From Serratia nevei (GTDB taxonomy: Bacteria; Pseudomonadota; Gammaproteobacteria; Enterobacterales; Enterobacteriaceae), in the NCBI RefSeq assembly GCF_024160145.1, contig NZ_JAMYWQ010000025.1:1-64000 (forward strand): a stretch of DNA of 64,000 nt, written 5' to 3'. The position numbers were made by a program, and so were the translations under genes. The number at the start of each line of letters is the position of its first letter. The stretch's first letter is position 1. A model generated the notes under the pieces. It was given only the letters and a program-made list of their open reading frames with translations. It did no database searches and was not told the origin of the DNA. Below, in pieces: positions 53,228 to 61,545 of the stretch.

Positions 53228-53905
53228 ATGATGAGGCCCATGTCCATTGCGCTTTGTTTTGCGTTGTTACTCGGCAGTTTCCAGGCCGCAGCCGGTGTAG
53301 TCATTGGCGGTACTCGTTTGGTCTATCCCGGCGGCCAAAAGGAGGCGACTATCACGGTGAAAAACCCGGACGATATCCCTTATCTGGTTCAGTCATGGGT
53401 AAACACCGATTTGGAAGGCAGCGTTAAGGCGCCGTTCCTGGTGACGCCACCGCTATTTCGCCTGAATGGCGGCAAGGAAAATACCCTGCGGATAGTGAAA
53501 ACGTCACAGGCATTGCCGGCCGATCGCGAGTCGGTATTCTGGCTCAGCGTCAAGACCGTCCCGCCAGAGGCGGAAGGTAAAGGCAATCATCTGCAAATTG
53601 CGGTGCGAACCCGTATCAAATTGTTCTATCGCCCAGCGGCACTGTCGGGTTCACCTGAGGAGGCGGCCAAAAAAGTACGCTGGGAACGGCGTGGCAATAC
53701 GCTGACCGCCATTAATGACTCCCCTTATTTCTTGAATTTTTCCTCTGTGAGCGTTGTGGGCGAGAAAATCAAGGAGCCGCAGATGGTGGCGCCATTTGCC
53801 AGCCTGAATTACACCCTGCCGGCATCGGCTGTCGGTCAACACGTCAGTTGGCAGGTGATCAATGACTACGGCGGTTTGAGCGAACAGTACCAGCAGGCAC
53901 TGTAA
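53228..53905 (+). CDS. Periplasmic fimbrial chaperone, system 2
   Basis: This 225-residue PapD-like chaperone has mature start GVVIGGTRLVYPGGQKEATI, motif LPADRESVFWLSVKTVPPEA near residue 97 and IKLFYRPAAL near 126. It lies between the system 2 pilin and usher. It differs enough from the system 1 chaperone to indicate a separate fimbrial lineage. Confidence 0.95.
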   Translation: MMRPMSIALCFALLLGSFQAAAGVVIGGTRLVYPGGQKEATITVKNPDDIPYLVQSWVNTDLEGSVKAPFLVTPPLFRLNGGKENTLRIVKTSQALPADRESVFWLSVKTVPPEAEGKGNHLQIAVRTRIKLFYRPAALSGSPEEAAKKVRWERRGNTLTAINDSPYFLNFSSVSVVGEKIKEPQMVAPFASLNYTLPASAVGQHVSWQVINDYGGLSEQYQQAL

Positions 53906-53954
53906 TCGCTCTTGTTGATAAGCCAGGAAAGCGCTGCTCACAGGGACGAAGAAT

Positions 53955-56483
53955 ATGAACGACAGGACGGCACAGCGCAGAGGTAACCTGTGGCTCCGTG
54001 TATATCGTCTGACACCGTTGGCCTGGCAGATCGCCGGGCTGCTGATGTGGAGTGGTCTGGCGCAGGCTGAGTACCGCTTCAGTTCGGCGCTGTTGCAGAT
54101 AGGTAACACGCCGCAAACCGAGGTGGACTTGGCGCTATTTTCCGAAACGGATCGGCAACCGCCGGGAGAATATCGCGTCGATGTGTTTCTCAACGGACAA
54201 CGGCTTGATACCCGCACGTTGGCTTTTTCTCTCCAACCGGATGAGCAGGGTAAGGAACGTCTTCAACCTTGCTTGCAATGGGCGGAGTTGAAGGGGTTTG
54301 GCGTTGATATGGCCGCTTTTCCCGCGTTGCGGCAGACCAACGGATGCATCAACCTGCCGCAGGCAATCCCGGGAGCCAGGGCGGAACTGCTGTTTGAACA
54401 GCAACAGCTAAAGCTGAGCATCCCGCAAGCGGCGTTAAAGCGCCAGGCGCGCGGCTACGTGCCGCCGGAGCAATGGGACAGCGGCATTCCGGCGCTGCTG
54501 AGCAACTACACCTTGCGGGGCGCGAACGATCGCAGCCGTCAGGGGGGAACCAGCAGCAGCTATTTCGTCAATCTGCGCAACGGCGCCAACTGGGGGGCCT
54601 GGCGCGTGCGGCAAGATAGCGTCTGGAACCGAGACGGTCAGGGAGAGGCGCATTGGCGGACGTTGAACAGCTATGTGCAGCGGGACATCACCCAATTTAA
54701 TGGGTTGCTAACGCTGGGGGACGCCACCACACCGGGCAATATATTCGACTCGCTGTCGCTGCGCGGCGTGCAGCTGGCCTCTGTCGAAGATATGTATCCG
54801 GATAGCCTGCGCGGCTACTCGCCGGTGGTACGTGGTATCGCCAGAAGTAACGCTGAAGTGGTCATTCGCCAGAACGGCGTGGTGATCGATCAGCGTTATG
54901 TGCCGCCGGGAGCTTTTGAAATCAGCGATCTGTACGCGGTTTCCGGCAGTGGCGATCTGGATGTCACCATTAAGGAAAGCGACGGCGCGGAACAACATGT
55001 GTTAGTACCCTTTGCCTCGCTGCCGGTACTGCAGCGCGAAGGGCGGCTCAGTTATGGTTTAGCGGCGGGGCAATATCGTGCGCAGGATGCGGGTGCCGAT
55101 GAAGAACAGTTTATGCAGAGCACGCTGATCTATGGGTTGCCGTTAGGCACCACGTTGTATGGCGGTGTGCAGTGGGCTAATCGGTACCATGCGCTGGCGT
55201 TGGGCGTGGGGCAAAATCTTGGCCGTGCGGGTGCGCTGTCGTTGGACATGACGCAAAGCTGGGCCAGGCGGCCGGGAGAGGCGGTTCAGGGGAGCGATCG
55301 ACAAGGTAAAATGTGGCGTCTGCGCTATGAGAAAAGTTTCCCGCTGACCGGCACGCAATTGAGTCTGGCCGGTTACCGTCACGCGAGCGAAGGTTACCGT
55401 ACGTTGCAGCAGGCGATGCAAGATCGTGATCGTGCAGATAAGGCTTCTACCCGCAGCCGCAAAGAACTCTCGCTGCAGCAGGGGCTGGGCTCGTTACCCG
55501 GTTCGCTGTTCCTGAATTTGACGGAAGATCAAAGTTGGCATGAGCCGGGCAAACGCCAATCCGTCAGCCTGGGTTACAACGGCAGCATCGCAGGGGTGAG
55601 TTATGGTCTCAACGTCAGCCAGAATAAGCGTTACCAGGCTGCTGCCGATCGGGTCGTGGCTTTGAATATCAGCGTTCCGCTAAATCTGTGGGCTCACAAT
55701 ACCTGGGGCAGCTACGGTGTCAGTAATGGCCGCGGTGGAAAAACGCTGCAAACGCTCGGTGTCAGCGGCACTGCATTAGAGCGGGATAACCTCAATTGGG
55801 GGATGACTGGCGGTTATGGCAACCAGGGTGAAGGCGAGAGCGGTAATTTAACGCTCGGCTATCGTGGCAGACGTGCGCAACTCGGCGCTGGATTGAGCCA
55901 GGATGCTCAAAGCCGCCGTTTGAACTATGACGTACAAGGGGGAGTGTTGTTGCATGCCGGTGGGGTGACGCTCTCACAGCCGCTCAACGATACGATCGCT
56001 CTGGTGCGGGCGCCGGGTGCCGGCGGCGTAAGCGTACTCAATCAGGTCGGGGTTCAGACCGATAGTAAGGGGTATGCGGTAGTGCCTTATCTTTCTGCCT
56101 ATCGACAGAATCAGATTGTTTTGGATCTCACGACGTTGGCCGACAACGTCGAGCTGGAGCTGACTAGCCAGACGGTTACGCCTACGCGGGGCGCGGTGGT
56201 GTTAGCTGATTACCAAACTAAAGTGGGTTCGCGGTTGATGATGACGCTAATACGTGTCGATGGCCGGCCTGTTCCTTTCGGTGCGACGGCAACGCTGCTT
56301 GGTGCAGACGACAATGGCAGTATTGTTGGCGATGGAGGCCAGGTGTTCCTGGCTGGGATGCCTGAGCGTGGCGAGGTGCAAGTGAAATGGGGTAAGCAAG
56401 CTGAGCAACAGTGCCGGGCTGAATATCGCCTGCCGTCGGCTGCGAGCCCGGACATCCCGACGATTGAGGCGCAATGCCGATGA
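53955..56483 (+). CDS. Fimbrial outer-membrane usher, system 2
   Basis: This 842-residue usher has a long signal region (about 36 residues, LTPLAWQIAGLLMWSGLAQA), N-terminal domain YRFSSALLQIGNTPQTEVDL, barrel marker LRGYSPVVRGIARSNAEVVI near residue 284, and C-terminal VFLAGMPERGEVQVKWG with late cysteines. It is full length for the family. Its stop overlaps the preceding ATG options of the adhesin gene, so the two are closely coupled. Confidence 0.95.
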   Translation: MNDRTAQRRGNLWLRVYRLTPLAWQIAGLLMWSGLAQAEYRFSSALLQIGNTPQTEVDLALFSETDRQPPGEYRVDVFLNGQRLDTRTLAFSLQPDEQGKERLQPCLQWAELKGFGVDMAAFPALRQTNGCINLPQAIPGARAELLFEQQQLKLSIPQAALKRQARGYVPPEQWDSGIPALLSNYTLRGANDRSRQGGTSSSYFVNLRNGANWGAWRVRQDSVWNRDGQGEAHWRTLNSYVQRDITQFNGLLTLGDATTPGNIFDSLSLRGVQLASVEDMYPDSLRGYSPVVRGIARSNAEVVIRQNGVVIDQRYVPPGAFEISDLYAVSGSGDLDVTIKESDGAEQHVLVPFASLPVLQREGRLSYGLAAGQYRAQDAGADEEQFMQSTLIYGLPLGTTLYGGVQWANRYHALALGVGQNLGRAGALSLDMTQSWARRPGEAVQGSDRQGKMWRLRYEKSFPLTGTQLSLAGYRHASEGYRTLQQAMQDRDRADKASTRSRKELSLQQGLGSLPGSLFLNLTEDQSWHEPGKRQSVSLGYNGSIAGVSYGLNVSQNKRYQAAADRVVALNISVPLNLWAHNTWGSYGVSNGRGGKTLQTLGVSGTALERDNLNWGMTGGYGNQGEGESGNLTLGYRGRRAQLGAGLSQDAQSRRLNYDVQGGVLLHAGGVTLSQPLNDTIALVRAPGAGGVSVLNQVGVQTDSKGYAVVPYLSAYRQNQIVLDLTTLADNVELELTSQTVTPTRGAVVLADYQTKVGSRLMMTLIRVDGRPVPFGATATLLGADDNGSIVGDGGQVFLAGMPERGEVQVKWGKQAEQQCRAEYRLPSAASPDIPTIEAQCR

Positions 56484-56494
56484 GGTGGGAAAAA

Positions 56495-57409
56495 ATGAAG
56501 GTTTGGATATTCGGCCTGTGCGGGCTATGGGCGGCTGCGGGGGCTCGAGGGGCTGAGTGCCCGCAGGTAAGCAGCCCGGAACGGGTGTTGTTCGACATAC
56601 CGGCGCAGACGCTGCAACGTGATCTGCCGGTGGGCAGTGTGGTATGGCAGGGGACGCGCCAGGTGCAGCAAGCGGCGTCGCTGGCACCCTGTGACGGTGC
56701 GGAAGAGGCCCGCCTTAACCTGTTGGGGAGCGACAGCGGTTTGAAAAGCGGCCACAGTGCGGTCTATGGCAGCAATATCAGCGGTCTGGGTTATGCGCTG
56801 GATACCGACGCTTCCTTCAGTGATGGGTGGCCTGCCAACGCTGCTATTGCTGCCGGAAAACGGCAGGTCAGCCTGCGGCTGGTGGTGACCGGGCCATTGT
56901 CTTCCGGCGTATTGACGACGGAAACCCTGGCGCGCCGTACGCTCAATGGTCAACCGGTGTTGGATATCGCCTTGCAAAAGTCGGTTGCTATCACCCGTTT
57001 AGCCTGTGAGCTGCAGGGCAGCCGCCATCGCACGGTCGCGTTGGGCGAAGTGGCGCGCGGCGACTTTCGCGGCGTGGGCAGTACGCGCGGCGAGCAGCCT
57101 TTCCTGTTGGATTTGGCCTGTGACGCTGGCGCACAAGTCAATATTCAGTTTGACGGCATCGCCGATGGCGGTGACGCACCGGGCGTGTTGGCGCTGGTCA
57201 ATCCCGACGATCAGTCCAGTGCGCGCGGCGTCGGGGTGCAGTTGCTTTATCGCGGTGCCCCATTGGTGCTGGGCGAACGGCTGCCGTTAGAAACGGCCTT
57301 ACAGGGCTTGCGCAGCTATCCATTCAGCGCCCGTTATTACCAAACGCAACCGCAGATCGCCGCCGGTGAGGCCAACGCGGTGGCGACTTTTAGCCTCACC
57401 TATCAATAA
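56495..57409 (+). CDS. Tip adhesin candidate, system 2
   Basis: This roughly 304-residue two-domain protein has a signal peptide (VWIFGLCGLWAAAGARGAE), an N-terminal domain of about 150 residues with cysteines at CPQ and PCDG, and a C-terminal pilin domain (SVAITRLACELQGSRHRTVALG to ANAVATFSLTYQ). FimH-like architecture, but sequence identity to known adhesins was not recognised. The start at ATG 56495 follows GAGGTGGG; earlier in-frame ATGs lie inside the usher stop region. Confidence 0.8.
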   Translation: MKVWIFGLCGLWAAAGARGAECPQVSSPERVLFDIPAQTLQRDLPVGSVVWQGTRQVQQAASLAPCDGAEEARLNLLGSDSGLKSGHSAVYGSNISGLGYALDTDASFSDGWPANAAIAAGKRQVSLRLVVTGPLSSGVLTTETLARRTLNGQPVLDIALQKSVAITRLACELQGSRHRTVALGEVARGDFRGVGSTRGEQPFLLDLACDAGAQVNIQFDGIADGGDAPGVLALVNPDDQSSARGVGVQLLYRGAPLVLGERLPLETALQGLRSYPFSARYYQTQPQIAAGEANAVATFSLTYQ

Positions 57410-57420
57410 GGACGAAGATA

Positions 57421-57483
57421 ATGATGAGAAAAATAGCACTGACGCTGACATTGCCCATGACAGCCACAGCGGGCAAACGTTAA
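57421..57483 (+). pseudogene. Truncated pilin start (signal peptide only)
   Basis: After AAGGACGAAGATA, a frame reads MMRKIALTLTLPMTATAGKR-stop. It has the form of a pilin signal peptide cut off just after the cleavage region, and the DNA beyond belongs to the speB leader. It looks like a fimbrial gene broken at the right end of the island, marking the junction. Confidence 0.65.
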
Positions 57484-57638
57484 TCTTGAGGCCGGCTGGC
57501 TGCTTGGCCCTTTAACCGGGATGGCGGGGCAAGATGCGACTCCGGCTTGTTCATAGCGCGCCGATCATAGTGGCTTGAAGCGCGAGTAAAATGCGGCCAT
57601 AATCTGCCGTATCGGTAGCACCGAAACACACATCGAAT

Positions 57639-57684
57639 AAATCCCTTTCTCGTCGGGCTAACGACGCGGGAGGGATTTTTTTTT
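57639..57684 (+). terminator. Terminator/attenuator in the speB leader
   Basis: AATCCCT (57640-57646) can pair with AGGGATT (57671-57677) around an inner TCGTC/GACGA helix, followed by nine T. It ends 52 bp before the speB ATG. It may be the old speA-speB boundary, or an attenuator in the speB leader. A promoter upstream of it (57484-57640) is likely but not clearly recognised. Confidence 0.75.
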
Positions 57685-57736
57685 GTCACGGCCCGGCGTC
57701 TGCGCCCGGCAACTTGTTGAACTACGAGGGTTTACT

Positions 57737-58657
57737 ATGAGCACCTTAGGCCATCAGTCCGATAATTCATTAGTGTCCAACGCCTTTGGTTTCCTGCGCT
57801 TTCCGCTGAACTTCATGCCTTACGACAGCGATGCAGAGTGGGTCATCACCGGCATTCCGTTTGACATGGCGACCTCCGGTCGCGCCGGTGGCCGTCATGG
57901 CCCGGCGGCCATCCGTCAGGTGTCTACCAACCTGGCATGGGAAGGCAACCGTTGGCCGTGGAGCTTCGATCTGCGCGATCGCCTGAACGTGGTTGACTGC
58001 GGCGACATCGTGTTCAACTTCGGCGATGCACAGGACATGAGCGACAAGCTGCAGGCGCACGCGGAGAAACTGCTGAAGGCCGGTAAGCGCATGCTCTCGT
58101 TCGGCGGCGACCACTTCGTCACCCTGCCGCTGCTGCGCGCGCACGCCAAGCATTTCGGCAAGCTGGCGCTGGTGCACTTCGACGCCCATACCGATACCTA
58201 CGCCAACGGCAGCAAGTTCGACCACGGCACCATGTTCTACCATGCGCCGAACGAAGGCCTGATCGATCCGCACCACTCGGTGCAGATCGGCATTCGCACC
58301 GAGTTCGATCATGACAACGGCTTTACCGTACTGGATGCCGCGCAGGTGAACGATCGCAGCGTGGACGACCTGCTGACCCAGATCAAAGGCATCGTTGGCG
58401 ATATGCCGGTCTATCTGACCTTCGACATCGACTGCCTGGATCCGGCGTTCGCACCGGGCACCGGCACGCCGGTGATCGGCGGCCTGACCTCCGATCGCGC
58501 GCTGAAACTGGTGCGCGGCATGCAGTCGCTGAACATCGTCGGCATGGACGTGGTGGAAGTGGCGCCGGCCTATGACCAGTCCGAGATCACCGCGCTGGCC
58601 GCGGCGACCCTGGGCCTGGAGATGCTGTACCTGCAGGCGGCGAAGAAACACGCCTGA
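57737..58657 (+). CDS. speB: Agmatinase
   Basis: SpeB hydrolyses agmatine to putrescine and urea, completing the route started by SpeA. The 306-residue protein has the binuclear manganese ligands of the ureohydrolase family: GGDHF (His126), HFDAHTDTY (Asp149, His151, Asp153) and [15 protein letters not shown] near residue 230. The start at ATG 57737 ([10 protein letters not shown]) is the family start; an 18-residue extension upstream is not conserved. It is separated from speA by the fimbrial island and so needs its own promoter. Confidence 0.97.
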   Translation: MSTLGHQSDNSLVSNAFGFLRFPLNFMPYDSDAEWVITGIPFDMATSGRAGGRHGPAAIRQVSTNLAWEGNRWPWSFDLRDRLNVVDCGDIVFNFGDAQDMSDKLQAHAEKLLKAGKRMLSFGGDHFVTLPLLRAHAKHFGKLALVHFDAHTDTYANGSKFDHGTMFYHAPNEGLIDPHHSVQIGIRTEFDHDNGFTVLDAAQVNDRSVDDLLTQIKGIVGDMPVYLTFDIDCLDPAFAPGTGTPVIGGLTSDRALKLVRGMQSLNIVGMDVVEVAPAYDQSEITALAAATLGLEMLYLQAAKKHA

Positions 58658-58677
58658 CGCCAGGCCACGCCTCGCTG

Positions 58678-58714
58678 AAAAAGCGGCTCCCATCGTATGG
58701 GGCCGCTTTTTTTT
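58678..58714 (+). terminator. speB terminator
   Basis: AAGCGGCTCCC pairs with GGGGCCGCTT (one T-G wobble) and is followed by eight T. Confidence 0.88.
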
Positions 58715-58826
58715 ATTTCATTTGTTGCCATCCGCACTGCGATTTTCAGCCTGTTACAACGCCTTTGCGCAATCCTGCGCAGAAATGAAACTGAGTCAGA
58801 GAAAAGGAACCGGGACAACGGAGAGG

Positions 58827-58994
58827 GTGAATATACTGCGGGCGGGTGCTCTGGATCTTTGTATCTGGAGCCTGCGTGAAAGGTACAAAGAGAAAAGCCC
58901 CGAGTCGATATCCATCAACCCGAGGCCAACTCTAACGCCAGACAACGTTAAGTTAGCCTCTTACCCGCCGCGAGGCAAGGAGAAGAAGGCATGA
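58827..58994 (+). CDS. Mok-like leader reading frame, copy 2
   Basis: A 55-codon frame opens with GTG 58827 (ATG in copy 1) and ends in the TGA overlapping the hok start. Amino-acid changes against copy 1 are L13I, F16L, C17R and R38P. Keeping the frame and stop in both copies supports a function in coupling hok translation, although selection on RNA structure could explain it too. Confidence 0.45.
   Translation: MNILRAGALDLCIWSLRERYKEKSPESISINPRPTLTPDNVKLASYPPRGKEKKA
58890..58943 (-). ncRNA. Sok-type antisense RNA, copy 2
   Basis: Minus-strand promoter -35 TTGCCT (58978-58973) and -10 TAACTT (58955-58950), 17-bp spacer, with the terminator GCCTCGGG/CTCGGGGC and TTTTCTCTTT ending near 58890. 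The body differs from copy 1 by very few bases, so the two Sok RNAs should cross-protect. Confidence 0.75.
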
Positions 58995-59146
58995 TGCCGA
59001 ACAAACGGAGCCTGTTAAAATTGGTGGTTATTTGTGCCACGGTAATATCACTGGCATGGATAACCCGCAGCACGCTGTGTGAGCTGCGGATCCGATCGGG
59101 CAACACGGAGGTTGCGGCCATTTTGGCTTACGAATCCGAACGGTAA
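58991..59146 (+). CDS. Hok family type I toxin, copy 2
   Basis: This 51-residue toxin differs from copy 1 at only a few positions (P8L, I13V, V16A, T39N), keeping the hydrophobic helix LVVICATVISLAWI, TLCELRIRSG and EVAAILAYESER. The hok ribosome-binding region AAGGAGAAGAAGGC is identical. Intact, so both loci could be active. Confidence 0.93.
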   Translation: MMPNKRSLLKLVVICATVISLAWITRSTLCELRIRSGNTEVAAILAYESER

Positions 59147-59256
59147 GGCAACCCGGCGACGGGGGATGTCCCCCGTCTGCTGATTGTTGGCGTCCAGATC
59201 CATGAGCACCCTCTCAACGCTTTCGTTTTTCCGCCGCGCAGGACAGGGAAACGGGT

Positions 59257-60498
59257 TTATGCCCGCTTCACCTGCCGCGCCAGCAACATGCGGCCAAACA
59301 GTGCGCCGCCCGCCAGCAGCGTCAGCAGCTGCGAGGCGATCAGCACCGCAAAGCCTGAAGACACCTTGCCCTGGCTGGCCATCACCATGCCCATCGCCAT
59401 CGGCACAAACGCCGAGAACAGATTGCCGATGCCGTTGATCAGCCCATAGGCGCTGCCGACCGCCTCCGGCCGCGCATAATGTTGCAGCAGGGTAGGGATC
59501 GCCGCGCCCTGCGCGCCCCAACAGGCGTTGGCCGCCAGCAGGAAGAAGGCGATCCAGCCAAGCTGATGGCTGTTCATCACGCCATAGATGCACAGCGCGG
59601 TCGCTGCGCCGCCGCAGACGAAGATCAGCGGCGCTTGATAGGGGCGGATACGGTCGAGCAACACGCCGCCGAGGTATTTGGAGGCGATGCTGACGATGAA
59701 AGGCAGCGCGGCCAACCAGCCCATCTGCTTGATGGAAAACCCCTTTTCATCGGTCAGATACGCCGGCAACCAGGAGCTGGAGCCCCACAGATAGCTGAGC
59801 GTAGCGATCTCGATCAGCAGGATCCAGCCGAGCATCGGCGTGCGCCAGGCCAGCGCAAAGGTATGCCAGACGCGGCTCAGCACCAGTTGCGGATCGGCTG
59901 GGCGCGAGGGGGAAGACAGGGCGAGGGGATGAACGAACAGCCGCACCAGCGCCAGCCCCAGCAGCAGGTTGAGCAGCGCCAGCAGATGAAACGACATCGC
60001 CCAGCCGAAGTGCGCCATCAAAAAACTCACCAGCGGAAAGCCGAGCACCAACCCCAACGAAACGCCCAGCGTGCTGACCGCGTTGGGCTTGCCGCGCTCG
60101 TCGGCGGCGAAATGATCGCTGATGTACATGGTCTTCAGCGAGAACAGCGGCCCTTCGCTGACGCCAAGCAGCGCGCGCACCACGCACAGTAATAGCAGCG
60201 ACCCCGCCAGCGGCGAGGCGGCGGTGAGCAGCGCCCACAGCACCACGCTCAGCGTCAGCGCGCGGCGGTAGCCCATCAGCGTTTCCAGAAACGGCGTCAG
60301 CAGCATGGCGGAAAGCCCGTAGCCGAGTAAAAACACCGTCATCAGCGTGCCCTGGTGAGCGCGGTCACCGCCGAGTTGGAAGTGTTGCAGGAAGTCGGGA
60401 TTGACCAACATCACGGCGATATTGACCCGATCCGCATAGGCGATAACGATCAGAAACAGCAGGGCGATCACCCCAAACCAGCGTTGACGTTGTTGCAC
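59257..60498 (-). CDS. MFS transporter, anion:cation symporter type
   Basis: This 413-residue transporter has about 12 hydrophobic helices, the first being WFGVIALLFLIVIAYADRVN. The N-terminal YADRVNIAVM and GYRRALTLS segments and the central loop fit the ACS family, which takes up organic anions such as aromatic acids, glucarate or hexuronates. The start is a GTG (60498) after GAGGAACGC. It is divergent from the Rieske oxygenase operon, so it probably imports that pathway's substrate. The substrate is unknown. Confidence 0.85.
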   Translation of the reverse strand: MQQRQRWFGVIALLFLIVIAYADRVNIAVMLVNPDFLQHFQLGGDRAHQGTLMTVFLLGYGLSAMLLTPFLETLMGYRRALTLSVVLWALLTAASPLAGSLLLLCVVRALLGVSEGPLFSLKTMYISDHFAADERGKPNAVSTLGVSLGLVLGFPLVSFLMAHFGWAMSFHLLALLNLLLGLALVRLFVHPLALSSPSRPADPQLVLSRVWHTFALAWRTPMLGWILLIEIATLSYLWGSSSWLPAYLTDEKGFSIKQMGWLAALPFIVSIASKYLGGVLLDRIRPYQAPLIFVCGGAATALCIYGVMNSHQLGWIAFFLLAANACWGAQGAAIPTLLQHYARPEAVGSAYGLINGIGNLFSAFVPMAMGMVMASQGKVSSGFAVLIASQLLTLLAGGALFGRMLLARQVKRA

Positions 60499-60807
60499 GT
60501 TGCGTTCCTCAATGCGAGCGGTTGACGAATTCAGGCAGCAGCAAACTCACCCGCGGATGCCATTGCGCACAAACGCGGGGGATGAGGCTGATTGATGTAA
60601 ATTTATTGTTATCAAATAGGGTGTGAAAGACAGTGAGAAAACACTTTTACGCGCAATGCGTCGTCGGGATCAACGCATTTTTTGCCATAAATTAGCGGGA
60701 GAGCGCACAACTGACATAGGTTTTTCATATCAGTGCATGATTTCGTGATCCTTCCCGCATTTGTCATTTTTAAACAACCTTTCATTAACATTTGCCGTTC
60801 CGCTCGC

Positions 60808-60874
60808 TTGACGAAAGTTTCGCCAGACCTATAGTGGCTGTATTAAATAAGAAACTGAGTTTCATATATGAAAC
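60808..60874 (+). promoter_or_regulatory. Rieske operon promoter with palindromic operator
   Basis: -35 TTGACG (60808-60813) and -10 TATAGT (60830-60835) are 16 bp apart. Just downstream lies GAAAC-TGA-GTTTC-ATATAT-GAAAC (60851-60874), in which GTTTCATATATGAAAC (60859-60874) is a perfect 16-bp palindrome. The site is placed to block or control transcription of the oxygenase genes; the IclR-type regulator encoded downstream is the likely ligand-responsive binder. The rest of the 398-bp divergent region (60499-60896) shows no gene. Confidence 0.7.
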
Positions 60875-60896
60875 AATCAGATAGAGGACAAAAGCA

Positions 60897-61214
60897 ATGA
60901 GCTGGAAGAATGTGTGCGAAGTGTCTCAGGTGAAAGAAGATTTTCCTTTCTCCGGCAAAGTGGAAGGAAAAGAGATCGGGGTGTACCTGCTCGACGGTAA
61001 CTACTACGCGCTGGAAGACGTTTGCCCGCATGCTTATGCCTTGCTCAGCCAGGGGTTTGTAGACGACGGCAAGGTTGAGTGCCCGCTGCACGAAGCGCTG
61101 TTTGACGTGCGCACCGGCCAGTGCCTGCGCGAGCCGGGCGGCCGCGATCTGCAAACCTATCCCACCCGGGTGGTCGACAACCAAATCCAGATCACCTTTA
61201 TCGCGGAGGAGTAA
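60897..61214 (+). CDS. Rieske-type ferredoxin of a non-haem iron oxygenase
   Basis: This 105-residue electron carrier binds a [2Fe-2S] cluster with Cys43-x-His45 (CPHAY) and Cys62-x-x-His65 (CPLHE), the Rieske pattern. It should pass electrons to the oxygenase encoded two genes downstream. No ferredoxin reductase is visible in the window, so a reductase from elsewhere must complete the chain. It is first in an operon of closely spaced genes. Confidence 0.92.
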   Translation: MSWKNVCEVSQVKEDFPFSGKVEGKEIGVYLLDGNYYALEDVCPHAYALLSQGFVDDGKVECPLHEALFDVRTGQCLREPGGRDLQTYPTRVVDNQIQITFIAEE

Positions 61215-61216
61215 TC

Positions 61217-61525
61217 ATGCAGCACATCACCGATTTCAATCCCTGGCTGCCGGACACCCAACAGGTGACGCCGGCCCGCGAAGGCGGCAACGGTCAAATC
61301 CATCAGCCGGGCCAGTTCCGCAATGTCATCTGGCAAAACCGCGCTCGTGTGCCGGACGGTTTCGAAACCGCCCTGGTGGCGGCGCTGGAAACGATCTTCG
61401 ATCAGGGGGCGGAAGAGCTGGAGCAGATCGTCAGCGCGTTGAATCAGCGCCGCCTGTTCGATCGCAGCGGCCAGCCGTGGAATGAGGCGACGTTCCGCGA
61501 ATTCCTTCACGTTAACGGTTTCTGA
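61217..61525 (+). CDS. Small protein of unknown function in the Rieske operon
   Basis: This 102-residue protein starts at ATG 61217, 2 bp after the ferredoxin stop, following GGAGGAG. The N-terminus is extended and polar (HITDFNPWLPDTQQVTPARE). The C-terminal half looks like a helix-turn-helix (LETIFDQGAEELEQIVSALN, then RRLFDRSGQPWNEATFREFL). Similar proteins next to Rieske oxygenases are sometimes labelled 'recombinase-like HTH', but no recombinase function follows from that. Its tight place between two redox subunits suggests a partner or regulator of the enzyme. Confidence 0.72.
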   Translation: MQHITDFNPWLPDTQQVTPAREGGNGQIHQPGQFRNVIWQNRARVPDGFETALVAALETIFDQGAEELEQIVSALNQRRLFDRSGQPWNEATFREFLHVNGF

Positions 61526-61545
61526 GCCACATCCGGGAGAAGACA

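Larger units (their letters stand above)
34935..57483. other. Fimbrial genomic island inserted between speA and speB
   Basis: Between the speA terminator-like hairpin and a truncated pilin start at 57421-57483, everything is fimbrial structure, assembly or regulation. Intergenic DNA is AT-rich, unlike the backbone. It holds two chaperone-usher systems, an orphan pilin, three divergent pilins and four regulatory-type genes. No integrase, tRNA or clear flanking repeat was found, so the route of insertion is unknown. Confidence 0.75.
58800..59166 (+). repeat. Hok/Sok locus, copy 2 of a direct repeat
   Basis: Nearly identical to 30410-30776 and in the same orientation, 28.4 kb apart. Homology starts at GAAAAGGAAC and ends within ACCCGGCG just after hok. 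It stands between the speB terminator and the catabolic cluster. Confidence 0.9.

Noticed and set aside
34921-57500. Flanking direct repeat around the island: TTGAGCCGG near 34929 and TTGAGGCCGG near 57485
   Set aside because: The match is short and imperfect and could be chance. It was not taken as an attachment site.
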